The translations under genes and the position numbers were made by a program. From Baylisascaris procyonis (lineage: Eukaryota; Nematoda; Chromadorea; Rhabditida; Ascarididae): a stretch of 64,000 bases of DNA. The stretch lies in contig JAZARR010000175.1 in assembly GCA_037389465.1 (NCBI GenBank), positions 1,550,001 through 1,614,000 of the forward strand. Reading direction: 5' to 3'. A model generated the notes under the pieces. That model had not been told where the DNA came from. It made no database searches and saw nothing but the letters and a program-made list of their open reading frames with translations. Positions within the stretch are counted from its first letter, which is position 1. Every line of letters starts with the position of its first letter. Below, one piece after another: positions 42,101-52,215 of this stretch.

Positions 42101-45100
42101 AGGCATAATCCACAGCAACGGCAAGGTAACACTGGAAGGTAAAGGAGGATATCTACGGTGCGCATAAGCACTTGTCAGGTTGGCAACAGATTATTGGCAC
42201 CGAACGCTAGAACGATAAGGTCAAACATTGCTTAACTGCAATGAATTGGCCACTTAAATAGTTTTAGACGATGCTTTGGTGTTGAATAATTAGCATCGCA
42301 GTGCATGAAAAGACGATACAATATGCAATCTGCGAATAAAGCCGAAACTTACATAAGATCTAGGCTCGGTTCTCCCGCAGCAACAAAATACACTCAAAGG
42401 CAACGACGACTTCACTAAGCAATGAGGACTGTTGCAACAGTACCGGAAATAGGGCAGGTATATGTATAAGTGATTTGTCGTATACACAACATTTTTAACA
42501 CTTGTCAAACTATTTGCAACTGCAATGAGAATTTTGTAATAGTACTTCTTCTCCGTGAGCTCTAATAGCGATTGCTGATCTCTCATGACAAGGTAGAGAT
42601 ATTTGGTTGATTCTTCACTTCTAATTTTTATTGAATATTCCAAAAAAAAGAAGATTTTCAATGATTTCTCATATTCACCACTTATTTCATAAACTTGAAA
42701 ATTGACTTTTATAACTAATCAGCTGTCAATTATGGACACTTGATGAGAATATGAATTTTGAATAGGAAATACCATTGTTATGCTCACAGATGAATGGAAC
42801 GGGATCTGGAAGAAGTATCAACGCAATATCATCACCTCCTTTGACATCTCCATACTGAAAATTACTCCTTTGTAACATATCTGCGTCTATTTGTTTAATG
42901 TCTCAAAAATTCTTTTTTTTTTTTTAAATCAGTAGCATATGCAAATTGAAAATTTTAGTGCACACGCCTAATAATTTCCTCATATACGGGAAAGTTTTTG
43001 AAGAGGTATTGAAGAGAGGAGGTGGAAACAGGCAAAAGGAAGGAGGGGGAAAAGGCGAAAGGAAGGAAGTGGGATGATGGCGTCAGCGCTCATAGATCCA
43101 ACACAATTACCTATATTCGCATTGCAGTTATAATATTTAAATCTCTCAATCGTTAGTTTTATCTCAACTATAATAGATCTTAATATTTAAATCTCAATTA
43201 TAATACTATAGGAAATTATTTCAAAGCATCGCATGTTATTTTTGACTGGTTTTCTTTCTCTAATGCTATTATATAAACGTATTTTATTGTCATATTTCCT
43301 TCTATCGATGCACTTCCTCAATGTAATAATGTGACAAGAACGAACATAGCGGGCTATCTAGGACATTTGAGATTTCCGATTATTTACGTATTTTCACTCT
43401 ATTTTTGCATAAACTGGAACATTGCCCAATTGTTCATTTTATTTGTAAAAATTTTTCAACGTTTCTTTTTCAGATAGAAGCGAAATTCACTCAGATAAAT
43501 GAATGGCCATTTCCAAATAAGCCATCTCAGTTATGTATAGAAATTGAATCAATTTTGAAGAGATATAATCACGATATGAAAAGAGATTTGCATATGAAAT
43601 CAACATTTACCTTGTAAACCCACTGCACTGTCGATATACTAAAATCGATCTCTTCGTTAATAGTGAACATCGCTGTCACTCTAAAATATCAACATTCTCT
43701 CCGTTTAATTTGCATATAGCCTATTAGAGCTATTCATAGCGATTTGATGAACACATTTTCGATGAAGAGGGATTCAAACATTTAAACTTTACTGTATAAG
43801 AGGAAATTAAGGGAAGTGCATTAGTGTGAACGATATCTTGACCAAACTAACTCTCAGCAAAAAAAAAAAAAAATTTAAATTCAGAGCACAATCCGTGAAT
43901 CCCTCGACATTTTGTTGATCGCTGAATTTTTCAATTGCATCGGACTGAGTTTATAGCTTCCTTGCCTCAATTGTTTCCCTGAAAGCTGCCAAATTCTATT
44001 CTTTTCTGCCCTGTTTGGTTATCTTCTCTCCCCACTCCCATCGGTATGGTGAAAAAAAAAAGCACAAATCGCCTTTAATTTTGACCATTATATGAATGAC
44101 CTACAATGGCATTGATCATTAGTTCTCGCTGATAGAGACATTGAAGGAATAAAAAATAGCGACTTTGAACTGTTGTGGGTATATCTAGTTTTGCTCTTCA
44201 CTTGAGGGAAAACGTGAGGTCATTTAAAGAATTGTACGCCTCATAGTACGATCGATTAGCAATGAACTATGAGAGATCAATGAATTTGTTGCAAAGATGG
44301 GTCGACAACTTGTGAAGTGATGTCTGAATAGAGCTGCATTAGCGCAATCAAACTTGATTTCCTTTAATTCCGTTAATTCTTTGATATTGCCTTTATTTGA
44401 GTTACAAGGTATTTTGAAGAAAGACCTCTGTCTGAATCCATTTGATTTCACTCAAAGTTCATTTGAGAATTTGATATTAAAATCGAAGTAATCCAGTTGG
44501 AAATTTCCTTGTGCTAACATTTCGTAAACCTTTCACATCGAAGTGCCGACTGAGTCTCGCACGGAAATAAAAAACGAAGTGAATTTTTTTCGTATTTTAT
44601 GAGCGGTGAATGGACAGTGGAAAGGTTGATGATTTCAATCATTTTTCGTCATTCATACACGTGAATGTCAACTGGAGTTCATCTATTTATGCAGGTAAAA
44701 ATGTGAATTGTTAAGCTGGTACAGTTGGAATGCTCTATATTACATAGGTAATACAGCCGGATTATCGCGGATTTTATAGATTACGGTTCACATATATCAC
44801 AGAGCGAATACGTAAGCATTATGCTCAACGAATCCTCTTTTTCACATATCGGCATTTAATTGTATAAAAAGAGGTGACAATGAAGTTCTTCGATGAAAAG
44901 AAGGGGGGGGGGGAGTGTCGTATTTTTTATTGTCAGTGATTTATGCTCTTTCGTATGGACAATAAATTCACGAAGTTTCTATTATGCAATAATTAACTAT
45001 ATGAATTGATTGCATGTATAGGTGGAATTGAGATGGGCAAATCCCGTAACGGAAATAAGATAAGAGTCTGCGCTAGCAAAAGCTTTATGCAAATTCTCTA

Positions 45101-47601
45101 TACGGTTGTAATCTATATTTTTATTTCAACGGTTATGTTTGCTGATATATTCTTGACGAGGCAAATGCGCAATAATTTCCCATAGTATTTTATAGTAAAA
45201 CCTATTTCATAGCCAAATGAGAGTATTTGATAGAGGAAAGGCAAATTTTAGGATGCTTCAAAGCCCTTCGTCAAATTTAATTTTGGTACCATCTTCGAAT
45301 ATTTTTTCCAAAATTGCATTATTTTAGCATTTTATTTTTGTATATTCTAGATATCAATTTCATAATTACTTTCAAAACCTTCAGAATATAGTTTATGCCT
45401 ATAGGCGTATATGAGAATAACTAACGTTTTTACGTGAAGGAAACTGCCATCATCGCTCTTTAAGCAATGCGCAGCCGTGAGAACCACTCGACTTGAAATC
45501 AGTGCACCGCCACATTCCAATGAACGAAATTCATCTAGGAAATGCAAGGAAATATATCGCAATTGATAGAATTTCATCGCAATTTTGTGTATGGAAATTT
45601 TATGAATTTTATTCTGTATAATTTTTCGTAAAATTGCTAGTTTACTTAGGAATTCAATAATGAAATTCTCATTTCGAAGCGTAAGCAAAGGTAAACTGAA
45701 AGTTTATAGAAATGCAACTCCAATTTTGCAAAAGAAAAGCAATCTACTAAAATATCGTGCACCATCTAAATTCTACTTCAAAAGTGGAAAAATTCATGTA
45801 GAACCATCTGGAAAATAAGAAAAAATTTCATAAGAAGGGCATGAGGGAAGATCGACACAGAGGAAGCATCTTGTTGAACAAAATATTTTACTGTCTGCTA
45901 CTTGACATCTGTTGTGATGATCACATATGATCGAATTGATACAATGAATCATCGTAACTAAAATTATACATTACAGAGTGATTTCCACTATCCGCAGACA
46001 ATGAAATGCACTGAGCGGAAATGAAGAAATATTCAGAAAAGTATTTCAAACTATCTGACAGAAATAATCTCGAGAGAATTCTATCAATGGGAAATTCGTC
46101 ACGTAAAGCGTGCCATTTATGCAGGAAATGACTATCTATGAATGACTGATGGATTGAAGAGGGGAAGAGGTTGCAAACTGCAATTGGCGTTAACAGACGA
46201 GAGAATCGAGATGCTGTTAACATATCGGGAACGCCGATGATGTAACTACCATATTAAAGAAGCGACGTCAACATGCTCAGAAAACGGTACTGGCATTCAC
46301 ACCGGAAAACCGCTAGTGACGCCAACGTGCCGGAAAACCGCTAGTGACGTCAACGTGCCGGAAAACCGCTAGTGACGTCAACGTGCCGGAAAACCGCTAG
46401 TGACGTCAACGTGCCGGAAAACCGCTAGTGACGTCAACGTGCCGGAAAACCGCTAGTGACGTCAACGTGAGGGAAAACTGATGTGGGTGCCAACATGTTA
46501 GAAATTTAATGTCGGTGTTAACATATTGGGAAATGATGGAATGTTACTATGTGGAAAAAACCAATGCTGAAATCAACGTGACCAAAAAAATCGGTAACGA
46601 TTGCAACAAATTGGAAAATAGATACTAGCATTATCTTGTTCTAAATTAGGCGTAAGCAGTAATAGGTTGGAAAACCGGTAATTGCATTAAGGTGTTGCAG
46701 AACGGTGTTGGTATTAGCATGCCGGAAAACCGGAAGTGGCATTAACATGTTGAGAAGCGATGCACTCTTTGATATGTGGAAAAACCGATGCTAACGTTGT
46801 GTTGAAAAATCGGTACTGACATCAATTCATTGGGAAACTGATACTGCCATTAATATGTCGGAAATTGGTGGTACCATTTACATTCTGGAAAATCGGTACT
46901 CTCGTTAGCGTGTTGGGAAATTTGATAGTGGCATTAATATGTTGAAAAATCGGTGATAATGCAAGTGTGTTACAAAACGGCTATTGATATTAACCCGTTG
47001 GAAAATTGGTACCACCGTTAACCTCTTCGAAAAATGCCAAACGGAGTTGACAAGCTAAAAAACGATATCAAAAGGAGCGCCTTGCCGGCAATTTATCGTT
47101 CGATTTTTAAGCTTCAACGCAAATTTCCGGATCTCCTCATCGGTTAGAGGAAGTATGGCTGAGATCGTAAGCAAAGTTTGGATACTTTAAGTTCCGTTTT
47201 GAGTGTCAGCCGATAATTGCCGAGTGGTCACATAAAAAGCTACATAAGTCGATTTTAATGGATGCTTGCTGCTTCGCTCTCCTATTATTCCAAAAGCAAC
47301 GCAATAGATTCGATTTATGAGAAGTGCTACGAAAAAACTTTGTCCTTTTACGAGCTTTGCTCGAATTTTCAGAATCCTTTTGAATTGAATGCCTAGAAGG
47401 TTGTCTGAATGTGAGATGGCTAGGATATATCAATCCACTATACGATGCTTCCCTATTCGCAACAAAACATGCATTACCATTTTCTGTAAAAAGGATATGC
47501 AATTTGACGATAAATGGATAGTCGTTTTCATCTTCAGTGGACATTGGTTGATAGTCGAGGCCAGCAATCAACGTGAATATTGCATGAATTATGAGGAACA
47601 T
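38118..47601 (-). CDS. Secreted trypsin/chymotrypsin-family (S1) serine protease, 8 exons
   Basis: Exons in transcript order: 47601-47478 (an in-frame ATG also at 47646), 45534-45426, 43680-43611, 42854-42788, 40980-40843, 39510-39398, 38720-38601, 38237-38118. All phases match, giving about 286 aa (301 from the upper ATG). A short hydrophobic signal peptide (MFLIIHAIFTLIAG) precedes DYPFIVKLHI. Then come CGGALISSRVVLTAAHC (catalytic His64), GGDDIALILL (catalytic Asp110), CKIFSYGG and ICEGDSGSPLICI (catalytic Ser210). The residue six before the catalytic serine (chymotrypsin position 189) is Ser, which predicts a chymotrypsin-like rather than trypsin-like S1 pocket. There is no Arg/Lys activation site before the IAG that stands in place of IVGG, so zymogen processing is unclear or a 5' exon is missing. 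Intron 1 holds the minisatellite; intron 4 holds a GC-rich insertion. Confidence 0.93.
39080..39114. repeat. (ATTT)n microsatellite in protease intron 6
   Basis: Nine or so tandem TTTA units between exon 7 and exon 6 of the protease gene. Confidence 0.95.
41640..42255. mobile_element. GC-rich island in protease intron 4, probable element insertion
   Basis: About 600 bp with clearly higher GC than the surrounding AT-rich intron. It starts near a GC-rich stem (41664-41697) and ends near 42255. Translation in all frames is broken by stops, so any coding capacity is decayed. I cannot assign a family. Its composition and intronic position suggest an inserted mobile element or processed sequence. 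Confidence 0.45.
41664..41697. repeat. GC-rich hairpin
   Basis: GACGC and GACC (separated by a 4-nt bulge GCGT) pair perfectly with GGTC-GCGTC across a 12-nt loop, giving a 9-bp stem. It sits at the left edge of the GC-rich island. Confidence 0.7.
43474..43617 (+). other. Exon-like plus-strand frame opposite the edge of protease exon 3
   Basis: A strong polypyrimidine acceptor (TTTCTTTTTCAG) at 43473 opens a 47-codon frame (beginning IEAKFTQINEWPFPNKPSQL) that ends at TAA 43617. It overlaps the last 7 nt of protease exon 3 on the other strand. There is no partner exon that I can find. It may be a terminal exon of an antisense transcript or chance. Confidence 0.2.
46227..47075. repeat. 28-bp minisatellite with a homogenised core, in protease intron 1
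   Basis: Six near-identical units begin at 46302, 46330, 46358, 46386, 46414 and 46442. Each reads CCGGAAAACCGCTAG then TGACGTCAACGTG (the first has TGACGCC). From 46470 to about 47075 the same pattern (GGAAAA, CCGGTA/TCGGTA, GGCATTAACATG) continues at about 28-bp spacing but is heavily diverged; a few decayed units also lie upstream. It is a tandem array with one recently homogenised block inside old copies. Confidence 0.95.
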
Positions 47602-47651
47602 AAATTTAACGGAGCAGCAATAGCATTGAATGCCTGCGGCGTTCATGACGA
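47602..47651 (-). promoter_or_regulatory. Putative trans-splice acceptor and alternative start of the protease
   Basis: CATTCATAG on the minus strand ends at 47652, followed 5 nt later by an ATG at 47646 in frame with the signal peptide. Using this ATG adds MNAAGIQCYCCSVKF before the hydrophobic core. The position fits a spliced-leader acceptor. Confidence 0.45.
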
Positions 47652-48167
47652 CTATGAATGAGGATTATTCACGAGACGACTCTTTTAAGGCATGTGATCA
47701 CTCATTAATTACTCGAAAAACTAATATAAATCCATTTAAATAGGTGCTTATTGATTCATTACCGTATTGCATTGAAAATTAAACGAACAATGAAAACTAC
47801 ATTATCAATGGAAGAAATTCCTGATACATTTGTGCCCCTAATGAATTTATAATTACAGTCATGAAAAAAAAAATTTAATCCTTTAAGTTCAATTTCACTC
47901 TATATCCGAGATCACATTTCATAAATTGCAAAATTGTCATTTAAGAATTGTAGAACTATTGACATTTTAGTACGATTTCCATTTTCTTCCTTTATTGAAT
48001 ATCATTTCCCTCAAATTGCGATATTATCTCTCATTTAAGATTGTTCATCTTCGTATTCAATGTCACTCTTTCATCAACTTATAAAACTATCAATTCACAC
48101 TTTCATATACTCTCACATCGCTAAAGCAATGAAGAAGGAATTAGTCATGAATATTATGTCTACATAC

Positions 48168-48253
48168 CTTTGTTCGGTCAAGGAACACTTTGTTATACAA
48201 ACGTTTGCAAATGTGACTTCGATATTTCGAGTCATGTTCGACATGTCCGACAT
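48168..48253 (-). CDS. Possible small exon upstream of the protease
   Basis: A minus-strand ATG frame (MSDMSNMTRNIEVTFANVCI, then TKCSLTEQ) ends in a good GTATGT donor in phase 2. An alternative phase-0 reading of the same segment is also open. Neither phase joins the first protease exon through the acceptors I can see. It could be an alternative 5' exon or an unrelated short gene. Confidence 0.25.
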
Positions 48254-51200
48254 ACCACCTTTGTGAATAAATAAAATCGAATTGATTCATACAAGTTTAA
48301 TGGGTATTCAAAATTCAGAATGGTTCGTTTCATCGTTGGGCCTCCATTTAGAACTTGTACATTCTTATATAAAAATAGAATTTTTAAAAATATATGTATT
48401 TTGGTTTTAATGTCATCTTTATATCGCCATCGAGTCCTTGTTGTCAACTGCGTAAATCGAAGAATAACAATCTCACTAAGAAACTTGGAAGCGCGACATT
48501 CACACCGTTAATGAAGACAAATGGAAAATAAACATTACTATCTAACATAAAAAACAGTGTGAGATGCTCGGAAAACAGATGAATTGATTAAGTTGAACTT
48601 GAAGGAACCTATTCGTCATGAATTTACTGCATGAGTACCGTAGGTTTCACATGTGAATGAAAAGCACTGATAACGTCACAGTTGCATCGACCCTGAGGAC
48701 ATGCGTGATCCCTAAGGTACTTGCGGATAGAAAGCATTGCTGAGATCTTGCGCATTAAGGCAAAGATCTTAACAAGCATTAACTTCGAATATAAAATGAT
48801 GGACGTACTAAAACTCATGAAAGAAGTTCCATTCGTTTATTTCATTCAAATGTTCATTTAATTTGGAATTTTTCCCACTTTTTCGCTTTCGCTCAATAAA
48901 ACCTCCAATTATTTTCTGTTTAATTTTTCTTTTCTTCGTTTAATTTATTCATATTTCATTTTGCATTCAATGTTTCAATAGATTTTTTTTTCCAATAGTT
49001 AAATTTCATCTATCATTAATACTCTCTCCTCTGAAATGTTTCTAGCATTTCAGCATTTCCCATCAACGTTTAAATGCATTTGAACTCATGAGGGAATTTA
49101 CTCGATTTAATTCCTCCTTAAGCAATCCGCAAATTAAACATTCAATAAAGGAATTTTTATTTAATATAAGTATGTTTTTGTTCCAATGAACGCAATTTTT
49201 TATATATGGATGTCTAAGCTATTGAAATGTTGCGATCTTTTTAAACATTTCGAATGTATTAACTTTGATGCACGTTTTGCAACCTTTTATGCAAATTTCC
49301 CAGTGGAAATGCAATGTGTGACAATTTGTTGCAAGAAATTGGTTGATTTATGTAGTTTGGCATTTTGCAAAATGTCAGCAAACACATAAGCGCTTAATTG
49401 GAGTAACAATCGCATCGTTTTTTTTTTTTTTTCTTCAAATGTTCATTAAAAGGAATAAAGCAAAAAGCAAGTGAAGAATATTTATTATTTGAGTGAATTT
49501 ATTACATAATTTATTACATAGTTTGTTGCATTATATGCAATGCAATAATGGAAATATGCAATGCAATAACAAAATATGCAATGCAAGTTCTATATTTCAA
49601 ACTTCTTCAATGGGCTCTTGTGTTGATCTAGGTCGATAATGTTTGCATTTGTCTCGTTAAAGGTAAATTTTCACCGATCGTTCAGTTGTAGTTTTTCTTT
49701 AAAAATTCTCAAGTAAAGTTTGCAAATTCACACACCAACCTACGATCTTCTTACTTCATGTTAGGTATTGTTTCATTTTTACCACATTTATGCACAAATA
49801 AAAAAGATTCTTTAACGATGGAAAATATAATATTAAAATTTCGTAGCATTTCATCAATTATTTAATCATTTAATATTTGAAATTTTATAAATGCAAATTT
49901 ACTATTCGATCATATATTAGCACGCATTTTCACTATTATTTAAATCAATCTTTTGCTCATTTCGTTGAAAGTAATTCGACAATTTTTACCATTCGCTGTT
50001 TTACATTTAGCATTGGCAATATGTGAAATGCTTTTCACATTTAGCTCAAATGCTTCATAGTATTCAATACATTTATCGTGAATAAAAAATTACTTTTTTC
50101 TTATAAATTTCATAATCCATAAAATAAATGAAGCTAATTTGTTATAATATTTAATGTGCTGAATATTTAATATGTGAATACTTTATCGTATAACATCGAG
50201 CGTGATTATAAATGAAAAAAATTTAGTCGTAAATAATATATTTATTCGACTATTAGAAAATTGATGTGATATATAAAGAAAATGTAATATGCTTGGAGGC
50301 ATCTATAGCCGTGAAACGTAAGCGGAATAGAAAGCATGCATTAGTGCTTTTCAATTCACCGAACATTTTCTAGAACAAAAAAAAAAACTGTTTTTAAAGT
50401 TTTAAAGAGTTGCGATCATTTTGATATTTTATTTGAGCAGATTAGGATTATTTAATGTTGAATTATTTCATAGTAGAAGAAAAACTAGTGTAAAATGAAA
50501 GGTTATAATTTGTAAAATTTGCACTCAAATCAGTGGAAAATATTAGTGGGGAAATTCTTCGATTTCAAATTTAAATTAATATTAAAAAAAAAACGATCGG
50601 ATATGCTAGCGATTAGCGTTCCACATACCCCCCCCCCCCTCTCTCCCCATCCTCATCAAGATATGCGTCTTGAAATATTTCAAAGATATTGGAATTGATG
50701 GGATTTCTAAAACCGTTTATATTAATGCTTATTGCGATAAGCATGTTTTCATTTGATCATTTCATCGAAATATTCACGTCGATGCATTGTTGTCATCACC
50801 CACAAGTAATAATTCTTTATAGAACGCGAAAGCATGAAATAGGACGGACCATCTCCAAATATCACTTTATGAGCCTAGTTCATGCACATTATCCATAATC
50901 TTGAAATCGCACAAAGTTTGCCATAATTCTTTCGCGCTTGTGAAACTTAATCCTGTGAAATACGTTAGGAAGAACTTTTCTTGACGATCTAAATAGCGAC
51001 ACGAATTTTAGAATTTCGCCAAAAGTCTGAATGCATCACAGTTTTTGTTGTAATATAACAGTGGTCATGGAACTTTGTACAACGAGGTATGACAATATGA
51101 GCTTTGGCAAAGATTTCGCAAAATAGCAGCACTGTTCTTAGAAAGTTAGCAAAAATGTGAAAACTTCATTGTACTGCAACAGCCAGAAGAAAAATGCAAC

Positions 51201-51576
51201 TGGTCATTGATTTTGGTTCACGCTGCAAAAAGCACATATTGTGTTTTTCGTAATTAATGATATTAGAGTACTATTATGCAAACGGTAGTTCTATTCTTGT
51301 ACACTTACACTGCTTAAACGACATTCACATGCTGCTACCTTCTGTAGTATAGTTAAGTTAGAACAATAATAGAAGCATGACAAAAAACTTTTTTGACAAT
51401 CCAAGTGAGCGGAAACGTTATCATTCATATGTAATCTAAAATTTATTGGATTCTGCTAAAGAAATATTCGTTTTTATAGATTTGATTTATTTTCTTCACA
51501 TTTATTAGTAATGCCTACAAAGTAGTTGTTCAAGCAATTGGAAACTTTCCTATGATGGCAAGCCAAGGTGTTATAC

Positions 51577-52215
51577 AATAACAATAATAATAATAATAAT
51601 CTTTATTCGTACAATAAAGTGTGGAATTACATGCACAATATATTTACAGACAAACATAACATATGTAATACCAGCATTGCACATAACCACGCTTTTAAAA
51701 ACCCAAAAGGATAGTGAGAACAAATATTGGAGATCAGTTGAAAAGGTAATATATACGTGATGAGTAATATATGTATATATGATGATTAGTCATAACTGAT
51801 ATGAGGCGCATATCGCCGACAAATCACATTGCGCCAAACGTCTCTTAAAGCATGGTAAATTACCAGCCATTACCACACCATATGGTAAACAGTTCCAGAT
51901 GGGAACAACACGATAAGCAAAAGAGTTGAGCACATCAGTTCGATTAGTTGATTTCCTTTCAATTTGAAGATGGTGAAGCGTCGAGCGCAGTGCAAATTTT
52001 GTTAAAGAGAAAATACTCTCGAACGGAATGCCTGAGAAACCTTTAACGATCTTAAAGCATAAATGTAAATCGAACTGAGCTCTGCGATTCCACAAAGGTT
52101 TGAAGTCAAAAATACGAGGCCGCTGCTCATAATTGAGTGGAACGGTCCGTGGAACGTTTTTCAGGTATTTGTTTGCTAGCACAGGTACTACAATATAGGT
52201 AAATCATTTGTTGTG
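51577..52215 (-). mobile_element. 5'-truncated non-LTR retrotransposon (LINE) 3' end
   Basis: The minus-strand frame at 52182-51790 encodes the C-terminal tail typical of metazoan LINE reverse transcriptase ORFs. It has a basic region, then FALRSTLHHLQIERKSTNRT, then FAYRVVPIWNCLP and a closing FKRRLAQCDLSAI. A 3'UTR of about 200 bp follows, ending in a simple TTA/ATT repeat (51577-51602 on the plus strand), as expected of a LINE 3' tail. The reverse transcriptase core is absent, so this is a dead-on-arrival 5' truncation. Confidence 0.75.

Noticed and set aside
48624..48818. Minus-strand frame with CPQGRCNCDV suggestive of an EGF-like exon upstream of the protease
   Set aside because: Only one possible donor fits and no matching acceptor or partner exon could be joined in phase.
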